NCBI GenBank assembly: GCA_007751475.1
Contig: CP036434.1
Coordinates: forward strand, 1-64,000
DNA from: Saltatorellus ferox
GTDB taxonomy: Bacteria; Planctomycetota; UBA1135; GCA-002686595
Reading direction: 5' to 3'
DNA length: 64,000 nt
How positions within the stretch are numbered: the first letter of the stretch is position 1; each line of letters begins with the position of its first letter. Shown in pieces: positions 19,923 through 29,250 of the stretch. Both the position numbers and the translations under genes were made by a program. The notes under the pieces were generated by a model that ran no database searches, had not been told where the DNA came from, and was given only the letters and a program-made list of their open reading frames with translations.

Positions 19923-21293
19923 TCAGCCAACAGGCGGGATCGCACCAGCGGCTTTCCTGCGGAGCCTGACAGCGTAACCGCCGTCGACCGGGCCTCCGCT
20001 CTCGAACGTCCCGGGCCGGGACGCGCGTTCCTGTTCGATCTCCCAGGCGTTCTTGCTGGCGTCCTTCAGGAACGTCTTGACGATGCGGTCGTTCTCTTCG
20101 GTCTCGAGGCTGCACGTGGAGTAGACGAGCGCACCGCCGACTTTCACGCGCGACGCGGCCTCGCGGATGAGGTGAGCCTGGAGCGCGGTGAGTTCTGCCT
20201 GGGTCTTCGGGCTGTAGCGCCATCGTGCCGCGGGCCGCTGGGCCAGCACGCCGGTGTTGCTGCACGGGGCGTCGAGGAAGACCACGTCGAAGACGGCCCC
20301 GGGTGCCAGGCCAGCCGTGCCATCCATCGCGGCGAGGTGTGGCGGCGTTACGCCCAGCCTCTCGAAGGAGGAGGCCATCCGCGCCATTCGATAGGCAGAG
20401 ATATCCGTGGCGACGAAGCGCGCAGGCTTCCGTTCGGCGAGGACAGCCGCCTTGCCACCGGGGGCCGCGCAGAGGTCGAGCACGTCGAGACCCTCGACGT
20501 TCCCCGCGGCCTCGGCGGCCCGCACGGCGTGCTCGCCCTGGATGGTGATCCGTCCTTCCTGGAACGCGGCGGAAGCGATCATGGCTCCGGTGGCGTCGGC
20601 GGGCGCCAGGAGGATTCTCGGATGGCTCGCGGAGGCGATCGTCTCGATGCCCAGATCCCGGAACTCCTCGAGGAGGGTCTCGATCGGCGCGCTCTGGGCC
20701 CCCGTCACGCGGATGGAGAGCGCGGGCTCCTCCTGGGCCGCCCGCGCCATCGCGTTGGCTTCCTCGAGACCGTACCGCGTCGTCCACTTCTTGTGCAGCG
20801 CGTTGGGAATCGAGAGCGCGTCTTCGGCCCAAAGGTGCGGATGCTCCGCCGGGTCGCGGAAGAGCGGGAAGTCGAAGTGGATGTCGCGGCCGTCGATGTC
20901 GCGGGTCAGGTCGCCGGACTGGCCCTGGCGCATCTCGCGGAGGACGTTGCGCAGCACGCCGTTGACGATGCGACCCTTCGAGAGCCCCAGGTAGTCGGCG
21001 CAGGCGCGAACCGTCTCGGAGACCGCAGCATGCTCGGGCACCCGATCCATGAAGAGGATCTGCGCGAGCCCGATGCGGAGGAAGGTCGCGAGGTCGGGCT
21101 TGGGCTTGTGGTGGGTGAACGCGCCCACGACCGCGCGGAGCGTCCCTCGCCTGCGGATCTCCGTGCCGACGATCCGCCGAAGGAGCCCCGTGTCACGGGG
21201 GTCGAGTTCACGCTCGCGCGCGGCGCGGTCGACCTCCAGGAGAGGCTTTTGGGAGGAACTGCGGAGACAATCGAACGCGGCGTGACGGGGCAT
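19923..21293 (-). CDS. rsmB: 16S rRNA (cytosine-C5)-methyltransferase, RsmB-like
   Basis: The 456-aa protein has an N-terminal NusB-like RNA-binding domain (about 1-150, including HAAVSETVRACADYLG) followed by a Rossmann methyltransferase domain. SAM and catalytic motifs are clear: CAAPGGKA, DAPCSNTGVL with the first catalytic Cys, and YSTCSLETEEN with the second. This two-domain order and length match RsmB, which makes m5C967 in 16S rRNA; the exact target here is a family inference. The ATG at 21293 is the first good start. It ends about 54 bp before the anchored-protein gene. Confidence 0.9.
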   Translation of the reverse strand: MPRHAAFDCLRSSSQKPLLEVDRAARERELDPRDTGLLRRIVGTEIRRRGTLRAVVGAFTHHKPKPDLATFLRIGLAQILFMDRVPEHAAVSETVRACADYLGLSKGRIVNGVLRNVLREMRQGQSGDLTRDIDGRDIHFDFPLFRDPAEHPHLWAEDALSIPNALHKKWTTRYGLEEANAMARAAQEEPALSIRVTGAQSAPIETLLEEFRDLGIETIASASHPRILLAPADATGAMIASAAFQEGRITIQGEHAVRAAEAAGNVEGLDVLDLCAAPGGKAAVLAERKPARFVATDISAYRMARMASSFERLGVTPPHLAAMDGTAGLAPGAVFDVVFLDAPCSNTGVLAQRPAARWRYSPKTQAELTALQAHLIREAASRVKVGGALVYSTCSLETEENDRIVKTFLKDASKNAWEIEQERASRPGTFESGGPVDGGYAVRLRRKAAGAIPPVG

Positions 21294-21406
21294 ATCCGGC
21301 GAATCGTATCCGCTAACCCGCGTGGGTGCAGGGTGAGCCCCGCACGACTCCCGGGAAAAGCCCGGGAGTCCTGAAGGGGAGCACCGCGCGCCCCTTCTTC
21401 ACGGGC

Positions 21407-23452
21407 CTACTTCGGCCCGCAGTGGTCGCCGAGCCATTCGAAGAACACGCGGTGCCACACCACGCCGTTCTGCGGCGACTGCACCCAGTGTCCTTCCTCG
21501 GGGAAGTAGAGGAAGCGCGACGGGATCCCCTCGACCTGGGCCGCCGTGAAGGCCTCCATGCCCTGGGTCACCGGGACCCGGAAGTCCTTCTCGCCGTGGA
21601 TGACGAGCAAGGGCGCGTTCCAGTTGCCGACGTAGCGGTTGGGCGAGAATCGGTCGTACTTGGCCTGGATCTCCGGCGAGGACCAGTAGGGTCCGCCGAG
21701 GTCGTGGTTCACGAAGAAGAGCTCTTCGGTCGAACCGTACATCGACTCCAGGTTGAACACGCCGCAGTGGGCGATCATCGCCTGGAAGCGGTCGCCATGG
21801 TTGCCCATGAGCCAGTACACGGAGTAGCCCCCGTAGCTGGCGCCGACGGCGGCCGTGCGAGCCTTGTCGACGTAGGGCTCGGCCAGCATCGAATCGGTGG
21901 CCGAGAGAAGGTCCTGCATGGCCTGACCGCCCCAGTCGCCGCTGATCTGGTCGTTCCACGCGCGGCCGAAGCCCGGCAGGCCCCGCCGGTTCGGCGCGAT
22001 CACGATGTAACCCTGGGCCGCCATCAGGTGGAAGTTCCAGCGGTACGAAAACCACTGGCCGACCTGGCCCTGGGGTCCGCCCTGGCAGTAGGTGAGCAGC
22101 GGGTACTTCTTGGCCGGATCGAAGTCGGGCGGGTAGATCACCCAGGAGTGGATCTTCTTGCCGTCGGTCGCGTCGACCCAGCGCTCCTCGATGCCCGGGA
22201 GCTTCAGCTCACCGAAGTAGGCGCCGTTGACGTCCGTCAGGAGTCGCGCGGAGCCGTCGGCGAGGTTCATCACGGCCAGTTCGGTGGGCCGGGTCATATC
22301 CATGCGCGTCACAAGGGCTCGCTCGCCGTCGGGAAAGAGCTCGACGAGGTCCCAGTTGTAGCGGCCTTCCGAGAACTGCTTCGGCTCGCCGCCTTCGGCT
22401 GGCATGCGGAAGAGCTGGTTGGTTCCGCGCCACTCGGAGGTGAACAGGAGCGCGGTCGCGCTGGGCGACCAGCGGGCTCCGTGGACGGTCTGGTCGAGAC
22501 CCTTCGTGGGCTCGACGACCTCGCCGGTGGCGATGTCCATGACGAGCACGCGGTTGCGGTCCGACTCGAAGCCCGGTCGCTCCATGGAGTGCCACCCGAG
22601 GCGCTGGCCGTCCGGGGAGAAGAACGGGTCGTTGTCGTAGCCGTCGCGGCCGTCGGAGACGTTCCTTCGCTCCGTCGGCGCGTCGAGCGATACGAGGTAC
22701 ACGTCGCTATCGGTCGACTCGGCCCAGCGCTCGACCTCCTTCATCGTGAAGGCGAGGCTCTTGCCGTCCGGTGCCCATGCGTATTGCTCGGAGCCGCCGA
22801 AGGGAGGCACCGGGCTGTCGACACGCATGCCCTCCATCAGATCGACGTGTTCGCCAGCCCGGCCCTCGTCGTCGATGGGTGCCACGCAGAGGTGCGAGTA
22901 GCTGAAGTCGTGCCAGGCGTTCCAGTGGCGGTACATCAGCGTATCGATGATGCGCGCGTCCGCCTTGGGCAGGTCCTCGTAGATCTCGGTGACCTCCGGG
23001 TCGAGCTTGACGTCGACCGTGTAGGCGACGTGCTCCCCGGTGGGGGACACCTTGACGTTGGCCACGCCGCCCTCGACGTTCGTGACCTGCTTGAGCGACC
23101 CGTCGGCGACGTTGAGCGACCAGACCTGGGTGGACGCGCCGTCGACGTCGGGCCGGCCCGCAAACAGCACGCGCTCACCGAAGGGCGTCGGAGCGAACTG
23201 AAGCTCGCCCGCGCCCCGCCAGCCCTCGAACAGAAGCCGGGACTTACCGGTGGCGACGTCGACCACGAAGACGCTGGATCTCCCGGAGTTCTCCGAAAGG
23301 TCGTAGTCCCGGACCGAGTAGGCGGCCAGGGCCCCGTCGGAGGAGAGCGCGGGGGAGCCGAGTCGATGGAGGTCCCAGAGAAGCTCGGGGCTCATGAGGC
23401 GGTCCTGGGGAGCCGCCGTGAGCGCAAGGAGTAGAAGAGCGGTGTGGATCAT
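21407..23452 (-). CDS. Secreted S9-family prolyl oligopeptidase-like peptidase
   Basis: The 681-aa product has a short signal peptide (MIHTALLLLALTAAPQ), a seven-bladed propeller-like region rich in SPDG-type blades (about 25-400), and a C-terminal alpha/beta hydrolase. The catalytic triad reads S539 (GASYGGYS), D623 (HGEKDFRVP) and H655 (EEGHWVQ). This is the S9C/DPP-IV-like arrangement, cleaving peptides outside the cytoplasm. The frame is open far upstream, but the ATG at 23452 gives a proper signal peptide and leaves a 123-bp divergent gap to the sulfatase gene. Confidence 0.9.
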   Translation of the reverse strand: MIHTALLLLALTAAPQDRLMSPELLWDLHRLGSPALSSDGALAAYSVRDYDLSENSGRSSVFVVDVATGKSRLLFEGWRGAGELQFAPTPFGERVLFAGRPDVDGASTQVWSLNVADGSLKQVTNVEGGVANVKVSPTGEHVAYTVDVKLDPEVTEIYEDLPKADARIIDTLMYRHWNAWHDFSYSHLCVAPIDDEGRAGEHVDLMEGMRVDSPVPPFGGSEQYAWAPDGKSLAFTMKEVERWAESTDSDVYLVSLDAPTERRNVSDGRDGYDNDPFFSPDGQRLGWHSMERPGFESDRNRVLVMDIATGEVVEPTKGLDQTVHGARWSPSATALLFTSEWRGTNQLFRMPAEGGEPKQFSEGRYNWDLVELFPDGERALVTRMDMTRPTELAVMNLADGSARLLTDVNGAYFGELKLPGIEERWVDATDGKKIHSWVIYPPDFDPAKKYPLLTYCQGGPQGQVGQWFSYRWNFHLMAAQGYIVIAPNRRGLPGFGRAWNDQISGDWGGQAMQDLLSATDSMLAEPYVDKARTAAVGASYGGYSVYWLMGNHGDRFQAMIAHCGVFNLESMYGSTEELFFVNHDLGGPYWSSPEIQAKYDRFSPNRYVGNWNAPLLVIHGEKDFRVPVTQGMEAFTAAQVEGIPSRFLYFPEEGHWVQSPQNGVVWHRVFFEWLGDHCGPK

Positions 23453-23575
23453 GCCGGGCAGGATACCGCCTGAACGGACCCGCGGCCTGCGCGACTCCAC
23501 CGTGCTCCTGCGGCTCGCGTATAGTGATCGCACCGACCGCGGTTCCTGGCCTCGCGCGGCGCCACCCCATTCGAG

Positions 23576-25015
23576 ATGACTTTCGCTTCCCAGCGCCCAG
23601 CGCTCCGCACTTTCGCTTTCGCCGCCCGGTGTCTCGCCGTCCTCTTCGTCGGCTGCCTGACAGGTTGCGGAGATGACGCCCAACCCGCTGGTGCCACGGA
23701 GCCAGTGGCTTCCCGACGGCCGAACGTCCTCATCATCCTCGCGGACGACCTCCGCTACGACGGGCTGTCCGCGACCGGTAACCCCTGGATCCAGACGCCG
23801 GCCCTGGATCGCATCGCGCAGGAAGGCGTGCTCTTCGAGCGCAGCTACGTGACCACCTCCCGTTGCTGCCCCGCGCGCGCCAGCTTCCTCACCGGTCGCT
23901 ACGCCCACGTGCACGGCGTCCTTACGAACAAGCCCAAGACCGACTTCCACAAGAGCTTCTCCACCTACCCCGAAGAGCTGCACGAGGCGGGCTACCGAAC
24001 CGGCTACATCGGCAAGTGGCACATCCTCGCGCGCGGCCAGGAGTCCGGGCCGCGCCCCGGATTCGATCGCTGGGTCAGCTACGAGGGCCCGGGCTCGCAC
24101 TTCGACCAGGAGTTCAACGTCGACGGCGAGACCGTCCCTTCGAAAGGCTTCCAGGCCGACCGTCTCGCCGACTACGCGCTGGAGTTCCTCGACGAGCAGC
24201 CGGACGACGAGCCCTTCCTCCTGACGGTTGCCTTCAAGAACCCACACGTGCCCATGACGCCCGCGCCGCGCCACCGGGGACTCCTCGACGCAGCGGCCAT
24301 CGAACTCCCGGAGAGCGCCTACGACCCGGTCGATAGCCTCCCGTTCTTCTACCGCCGGATCCGCAGCAACACCGACCGCAACCACGCTATCGAGAGCGCC
24401 GCGGCCTACGTGGAAGAGACGCGCCGCTACTGGGAACTCGTCCTCTCGATCGACGACAACGTCGCGCGGATCCTCGCCAAGCTCGAAGAGAAGGGTGAAC
24501 TCGACACCACGGTCGTCATCGTCACCGCCGACAACGGCCAGCTCCTCGGCGAGCACGGGGTCCAGCAGAAGGGCATCTCCTACGAGCCGTCGATCCGCAT
24601 CCCCTTCGCCCTGCGCTACCCGCCGATCACGAAGGGCGGCGGTACGACGGAGAGCATCGCACTGAACGTCGATCTCTTCCCGACGCTCATGGATCTTTGC
24701 TCGATTCCCTCTCCGCCTCCATCGGACGGCATGAGCCTCGTTCCTGTGCTCGAACACCCCGAATCGGTGGTGCGCGACACGTTCCTCTACGCTGGCCCCC
24801 AGTGGAACAACGGCGAGATGGAAGAGACGGCCGTCATCGACGGGGACCTGAAGCTCATCCGCTTCGTGGCAGCAGACGGTGCCCAGGACGTTCTGTTCGA
24901 CCGGGCGAAAGACCCCGAAGAGCGCCGGGACGTGATCCACGACCCGGCCTACGCGGAGGACGTGCGCCGCATGCGCGCGTTCCTGGAGTCCGAGTCCGAG
25001 CGGCTCGGGCTCTGA
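23576..25015 (+). CDS. Sulfatase lipoprotein
   Basis: A 479-aa type I sulfatase. The N-terminus is a lipoprotein signal (LFVGCLTGC, lipobox Cys near residue 27). The formylglycine site is intact: RCCPARASFLTGR fits C-x-P-x-R, with the first Cys of the pair as the modified residue. Metal-site motifs LADDLRYDG and TADNGQLLGEHG are present, as is a YIGKWH block. It should hydrolyse sulfate esters, perhaps of polysaccharides, at the envelope; the substrate is unknown and a maturase is needed from elsewhere. It is divergent from the S9 peptidase and convergent with soxR. Confidence 0.93.
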   Translation: MTFASQRPALRTFAFAARCLAVLFVGCLTGCGDDAQPAGATEPVASRRPNVLIILADDLRYDGLSATGNPWIQTPALDRIAQEGVLFERSYVTTSRCCPARASFLTGRYAHVHGVLTNKPKTDFHKSFSTYPEELHEAGYRTGYIGKWHILARGQESGPRPGFDRWVSYEGPGSHFDQEFNVDGETVPSKGFQADRLADYALEFLDEQPDDEPFLLTVAFKNPHVPMTPAPRHRGLLDAAAIELPESAYDPVDSLPFFYRRIRSNTDRNHAIESAAAYVEETRRYWELVLSIDDNVARILAKLEEKGELDTTVVIVTADNGQLLGEHGVQQKGISYEPSIRIPFALRYPPITKGGGTTESIALNVDLFPTLMDLCSIPSPPPSDGMSLVPVLEHPESVVRDTFLYAGPQWNNGEMEETAVIDGDLKLIRFVAADGAQDVLFDRAKDPEERRDVIHDPAYAEDVRRMRAFLESESERLGL

Positions 25016-25043
25016 CCACTCCGCGCGTCATTTCACGGAGGCG

Positions 25044-25529
25044 CTACTCGACGCGATCGCGGCGCCCGCCCGTGTCAGGGCATGTGTCGCCCAGCAGGTA
25101 GCGCGGGCCCGTGCCTCCGCTCGCAGCGGCGTCGCCCGGGTTGTAGATCCTGCACGCTTTCAGCGACAGGCATCCGCAGCCGATGCAGGAGGTCAGCCTG
25201 TCGCGCAGCAATTCGAGGCCGCGGATGCGCTCATCGAGATCCGCACGGAAGCCGCGGGCGAGGCGCTCCCAGTCGCGCCGGTTGGGTGCGCCTGATTCGG
25301 GAAGGTGGTCCAGCTGCTCGGCGATCGCCGACAGCGGGTACCCGAGGGCCTGGGTGATCAGGATGAACGACACGCGGCGAAGGTCAGAGCGCTGGAAGCG
25401 CCGCTGGCCGCCCGCCGTGCGGATCGAAGTGAGCAGGCCCTTGGACTCGTAGAAGCGAATGGCGGAGGTGGCGAGGCCGGTGCGCTCGGCGAGCTGCCCG
25501 ATGCTGAGGTCCAGGGGGTGCGGTTTCAT
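25044..25529 (-). CDS. soxR: Redox-sensing MerR-family regulator SoxR
   Basis: A 161-aa MerR-family activator with the winged-helix DNA-binding domain at the N-terminus (SIGQLAERTGLATSAIRFYE), a dimerisation helix, and the [2Fe-2S] ligand set C115, C118, C120 and C126 in CIGCGCLSLKAC, which is diagnostic of SoxR. It would be oxidised by redox-active compounds and then activate the adjacent promoter. The soxS target of enterics is absent; the divergent VOC gene is the likely local target. A SoxR-box-like dyad lies 32 bp upstream of its start. Confidence 0.95.
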   Translation of the reverse strand: MKPHPLDLSIGQLAERTGLATSAIRFYESKGLLTSIRTAGGQRRFQRSDLRRVSFILITQALGYPLSAIAEQLDHLPESGAPNRRDWERLARGFRADLDERIRGLELLRDRLTSCIGCGCLSLKACRIYNPGDAAASGGTGPRYLLGDTCPDTGGRRDRVE

Positions 25530-25560
25530 TCGTCAGGAGATTCCGGGGTTTTGGTCTGGA

Positions 25561-25578
25561 TCTCAACCTTAGTTGAAG
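25561..25578. promoter_or_regulatory. SoxR-box-like operator
   Basis: The 18-bp sequence tctcaaccttagttgaag matches the enteric SoxR site (CCTCAAGTTAACTTGAGG) at 12 of 18 positions, including the outer CTCAA and TTGA half-site cores. It sits in the 102-bp gap between soxR and the VOC gene, 32 bp from the soxR start and 53 bp from the VOC start. This is where a MerR-type operator between -35 and -10 elements is expected. Confidence 0.65.
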
Positions 25579-25631
25579 TCCCAGAACCCGGGCAGATTCG
25601 TTCCCCTTTCCCCCTGAACCTGGAGAATTCC

Positions 25632-26018
25632 ATGTCGAAAGCCCGTCTTGAGCACTTCAACCTCACCGTCCTTGATCCCGATGCCACCGCTGCTCTTCTC
25701 GTTCAGCTCTTCGACTGGAGGATCCGCTGGAGCGGCGCCAGCATCCATGATGGGTACACGGTCCACGTCGGGGACGAGGACAGCTACATCGTCCTGTACT
25801 CGCAGCCCAGGGCGAATGCGCCGGGCGTGCCGACCTACGATCGTCATCTGGCGCTCAATCACCTCGGGGTCGAGGTCGACGACCTCGACCGAGCGGCGGA
25901 GCGGGTGGTCGAGGCGGGTCTCGAGACCTACCATCACCAGGACTACGAACCCGGGCGGCGCTTCTACTTCCGGACGGGCGATGGCCTCGAAATCGAGGTG
26001 GTCTCCTACGGGAAGTGA
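25632..26018 (+). CDS. VOC-fold (glyoxalase/bleomycin-resistance-like) protein
   Basis: A 128-aa single VOC domain built of two beta-alpha-beta-beta-beta halves: LEHFNLTVLDPDATAALLVQ opens the first, and HLALNHLGVEVDDLDRAAERV the second, with a late Glu in LEIEVVSYG. His and Glu positions allow a metal site. Members act as glyoxalases, dioxygenases or drug-binding proteins; the divergent SoxR and operator suggest a role against redox-active or electrophilic compounds. The ATG at 25632 follows a ggag ribosome site (25622-25625). Confidence 0.85.
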   Translation: MSKARLEHFNLTVLDPDATAALLVQLFDWRIRWSGASIHDGYTVHVGDEDSYIVLYSQPRANAPGVPTYDRHLALNHLGVEVDDLDRAAERVVEAGLETYHHQDYEPGRRFYFRTGDGLEIEVVSYGK

Positions 26019-26185
26019 TCGTTCCTCCGGGTCCGTTGGTCCAGGGTAAGTGGCTGCTGCGCGGTACCCTTCGATGCCATCGAGATCAGCACTCTTCAGG
26101 CCCACCGCTGTGTGCTCTCGCCAGCCTCCCCTTCTGACTGGCTCTCGGGTTGGCCGCTCGTGCAATGCGGCCCACCCGAGATGGA

Positions 26186-26476
26186 TCAGGCGAGTACGGT
26201 GAAATAGAGCGCCAGTCCGACTGCGAGGACGGCGAGCGCGAGGGCGCCCATGACGATCGGGTTCGTGCTTCTCGACTCGCGCAGGCGGTCTTTCTGATTC
26301 AACTGGGCGCGCGCGTCGTCGGCGACAGGGCCCTCCTGGGAAGGCCTCGTCACCCTGGGGTCGGTCGCCGTATCGAAGTCGCGAACCGTGTCGCCCACAT
26401 GGGTCGTCGATTTGCGAACGGTAGGAGCGGCGGTCGTGCCACCGATTTCGGTCTTGGACGGGCTTTTCTCGTGCAT
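26186..26476 (-). CDS. Small tail-anchored membrane protein
   Basis: A 96-aa protein with a hydrophilic, Thr-rich N-terminal part and a single C-terminal membrane helix (NPIVMGALALAVLAVGLALY) a few residues from the end, the layout of tail-anchored proteins. I do not recognise a family. The start may be ATG 26476 or ATG 26524. It stands alone between the VOC gene and an apparently gene-poor patch. Between 26019 and 26185 I see nothing convincing. Confidence 0.55.
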   Translation of the reverse strand: MHEKSPSKTEIGGTTAAPTVRKSTTHVGDTVRDFDTATDPRVTRPSQEGPVADDARAQLNQKDRLRESRSTNPIVMGALALAVLAVGLALYFTVLA

Positions 26477-26538
26477 GGTGTGAAGTTCGGGCGAGGCAAC
26501 ACGTGCCCTTTCCCGACGCCGCATGCTGCATCGAATGG

Positions 26539-26826
26539 CTAAGCGGAACCTAAACGCTGGAGGAATTCCGCTTCCAGGCCACAGGCTCCGTTTCCCGACG
26601 TCCCATGCCGGAGTTCCAGGCCTCCCATGCTCATGCACTCGCACGCCAGGAACTCGGCCGTGGTCACCACGGCATCCACGCCACTCGTGGTGATCACTGT
26701 TCTTCTCACCTCTGCCTCGACGTCGCACGCTTCCCGCCGTCCAGCCCGCGAGGCCAGTCCGGTGCACCGGAGGGGGCTCGGTTCCATGTGACTCGCGAAC
26801 GGGGGATGAGAGAACGAGAACAGCAA
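26539..26826 (-). CDS. Weak hypothetical small ORF
   Basis: A 95-residue frame whose second half (VITTSGVDAVVTTAEFLACE and on) uses mostly G or C at third positions, as a real gene would here. The first third looks random. There is no recognisable domain, no clear ribosome site and no obvious partner. It may be a small Cys-containing protein or a gene remnant. Confidence 0.22.
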   Translation of the reverse strand: MLFSFSHPPFASHMEPSPLRCTGLASRAGRREACDVEAEVRRTVITTSGVDAVVTTAEFLACECMSMGGLELRHGTSGNGACGLEAEFLQRLGSA

Positions 26827-27108
26827 GAATTCAGGGGAAGGCGAAGTGAACCAGGCGGTCGGTCACGATTCATCCGCCATCGAGAGATCAATGCGGCCGG
26901 CCTCCCAGGCCTCCGAGACCTGCATGAACAGGGTTGTCCGCCCAGAATGGGAGTCTCAGAATCCGGCGAACGGTTCTGAAACTCGCGTCCCGAGAACGGC
27001 TATTCCTGACGCCCTGCTCATGGCCCCCTGCCCTGTGCGGGTGCTCAGGGCCTCTTCCATCCCCCGTGAATGCCAACAGAGCATTGACGTAAACCCCGAC
27101 CTCGCGCA
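26827..27108. other. Gap without a convincing gene
   Basis: Short frames here are broken and show no domain. I see no terminator, repeat or RNA gene. It separates the weak ORF from the secreted beta-helix protein and may hold that gene's promoter. Confidence 0.4.
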
Positions 27109-28614
27109 ATGAATCCTCTCTGCTTGCTCGCCACACCCATGCTCGCACTTTCTCCTCTGATGGCTCAGTCCAACTATTGGGTTGATCCAGCCCATGGCTC
27201 CGACGGCGCTGCTGGCACGAGCTCGACGGCACCCTGGAAGACCCTCACCCATGCGATTACGAATGCCGCGGCCGGAGCAACGGTGCACATGCAGCCCGGC
27301 ACGTACGGCATAGCCTCGGGGGAGACCTATCCTCTCGAAGTCACTTATTCCCTCAACTTGGTTGGCGACGGGGATCGAAGCGCTGTGATTATCAACGGCG
27401 CGGGCGGTGGGTTCAGGTTGATCCGCGTCGCGACCGTCGGGTCGCCCGTCATGGAGTTTTCTGATTTTACGATCGATGGCGGTGATTCGGAGACCCTTGT
27501 CTCGGTCGAAAATGCCAACTTGTCGCTCCGAAACATCTACGCTTCCGGCGGAAGCGTAGGCTTCGATTCCTGCTCGGGATCGACCGTGACGATTGACGGA
27601 TGCGTCTGCACGGATATGTCTTTTTTGGGCGTCCGGTCCAGTTACCTTTCGACCATGTACGCCCTGGATAGCACGTTCAGGAACTGTGGCTGGGCAGGAA
27701 TCGGCATTGCAACCGCGTTCGGCTTCGAGAACTCCGACCTCTACATCGCACGTTGCCGTATCGAACACAACATCGGGGACGGCATCCGACATGAAGCCTT
27801 CGGGGTCGGCGACTCTTCCTCGATCACGATAGAGGACTCGTTGATCGCCAACAATGGAGGCTTCGGAGTCTCAAACTTCGGATCGGATGGCGGCAGCCGA
27901 CTTACGATCAGGTCCTGCACGATTGCTGACAACTCGCTGGGCGGCTGCCAAGGTCCTCTCTCTGTCTGGGCCGGATCGATTACCAACACGATCGTCGCGG
28001 GCAACGGCTTCTTCGATGTCTCGGGATTCCCGTCGATCTTCTCGAGCCTGATCGGAGACGGGAGTGGTGCGAGCGGCACCTCGAACCTCGCTGGTGACCC
28101 TCGATTCGTCGACCCGGCCGCTGGCGATTTCTCCCTGAGATTCGATTCTCCGTGTGTCGATCAAGCCACGGCCCCCTCGACCGGTCTCGGTCTCGACTTC
28201 AACGGCCGAATGCGTGCGGTTGATGGCGACCTCGACCTGACTGCGGAACCGGACATGGGAGCATTCGAGCTCCATACGCTGAGCGGCCCGACGAGCTCGA
28301 GACTCGGGCAGCCGATCGAACTTTTCGTCAGCGGCCCAAGTCAGGGCTTCGCAACGGCCATCGTCAATCATGGCGGATTCGCGCCGTTCGGCGCGCAGAC
28401 CCCGTTCGGGCGCTTATTCCTTCCCTCAGCCGGGTCGTTTCGACTTGCGCCTGTCATGACGACTGGCCGCGGTCCGACGCCTGTCATGTTCCAATTCCCC
28501 AGTTCGCCGGCACTCATTGGGACCTCGACTGGGTTCCAGGCCCTGGTCCGTTCGCAGAATGCGCCTGCGGGTGGAGCTCTCAGCAATCCGATTCTCGTTC
28601 GAATCGACGCATAG
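27109..28614 (+). CDS. Secreted right-handed beta-helix protein
   Basis: A 501-aa exported protein: signal peptide (residues 1-20, ending LMAQ), a DUF1565-like opening (YWVDPAHGSDGAAGTSSTAP...KTLTHAI), then pectate-lyase-like beta-helix coils to about 300 with many short N/D/S turns and CTIADN-type rungs. A pentraxin-free tail (LGQPIELFVSG ... SNPILVRIDA) resembles a lineage-type C-terminal sandwich domain. No catalytic residues of pectate lyases are apparent, so carbohydrate or surface binding is more likely. Third codon positions look less G/C-biased than in neighbours, and debris lies on both sides, which hints at recent acquisition. Confidence 0.8.
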   Translation: MNPLCLLATPMLALSPLMAQSNYWVDPAHGSDGAAGTSSTAPWKTLTHAITNAAAGATVHMQPGTYGIASGETYPLEVTYSLNLVGDGDRSAVIINGAGGGFRLIRVATVGSPVMEFSDFTIDGGDSETLVSVENANLSLRNIYASGGSVGFDSCSGSTVTIDGCVCTDMSFLGVRSSYLSTMYALDSTFRNCGWAGIGIATAFGFENSDLYIARCRIEHNIGDGIRHEAFGVGDSSSITIEDSLIANNGGFGVSNFGSDGGSRLTIRSCTIADNSLGGCQGPLSVWAGSITNTIVAGNGFFDVSGFPSIFSSLIGDGSGASGTSNLAGDPRFVDPAAGDFSLRFDSPCVDQATAPSTGLGLDFNGRMRAVDGDLDLTAEPDMGAFELHTLSGPTSSRLGQPIELFVSGPSQGFATAIVNHGGFAPFGAQTPFGRLFLPSAGSFRLAPVMTTGRGPTPVMFQFPSSPALIGTSTGFQALVRSQNAPAGGALSNPILVRIDA

Positions 28615-28789
28615 CAGCGCGTGGTGAAAGGGTTGACGGATGGGAACTCCACGCGGGGTGTTGATGCCGCCACCACCGTGGCCTGGGGCCAGACTCATTG
28701 TCACGCCCCGTCCTCACATGCGACTCGATTTGGCGCCTGTCGTTGAGCCAGAGGATCTAGCTCGGCCCGGACTGGCTCCTTCGATCCCG

Positions 28790-29250
28790 TCGTCCGCATC
28801 GATCCATGAGCGTGCTACCGCGCGCCCGGACAGAGTCGAGCCGGGCTGGATCGAGGGGTTCGTGTCCGTCCCTAACGAGGCAAGCTCCCATCTCCGAACG
28901 GACCTGGCCTTCCCAATGGGCGGTGGGAGCCAGTCAACCTGATCATCGATCGCGCCGGGCACTTTCGGTACCGCACAACGTCTTGCGGAGACCTCATGCT
29001 GCAGGCCGTTGCCGAAGGAAGGGGATCGACGAGGGTGACGCGCCTGACTTTGAGTCCAGGTGAGACCGTGGACGTCGGGACGCTTGTTCTTCAGTCCGGA
29101 GATGGGCTGCATGGCCAGGTGCGCTTCTAGAACGGCGACCCTCTCAGCGTGGGCACGATCGCCGCCCTCCCGCTCCACTCGGCCGGCGCTGCCCCCATGA
29201 CGGGAGCGAGCGCACCGCTAGGCGCCGACGATCACCAAATCACCGTCCGC
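28790..29250 (+). pseudogene. Broken carboxypeptidase-regulatory-like protein gene
   Basis: Two frames read as one domain. The first ends IEGFVSVPNEASSHLRTDLA...GGGSQST at a TGA (28940-28942); the next frame takes over with IDRAGHFRYRTTSCGDLMLQ and GETVDVGTLVLQSGDGLHGQ, stops at a TAG (28128 positions later in the window scale, at 29128-29130), and continues GDPLSVGTIAALPL. The pattern D-x-x-G-x-F ... G-x-L-x-L-x-A ... G-x-L-x-L ... G-x-V is that of CarboxypepD_reg-like beta-sandwich domains. I see one frameshift and at least one stop, with no intact start, so it is a remnant. A full-length relative type is at 46388-48553. Confidence 0.55.

Noticed and set aside
21326..23434. Long plus-strand open frame (702 codons) opposite the S9 peptidase gene
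   Set aside because: The minus strand has a clear peptidase with signal peptide and full catalytic triad; the plus-strand product has low complexity and no motif.
23519..23530. tatagt as a -10 element in the gap between the S9 peptidase and sulfatase genes
   Set aside because: No -35 element at a suitable distance, and a six-base match alone is too weak to list.
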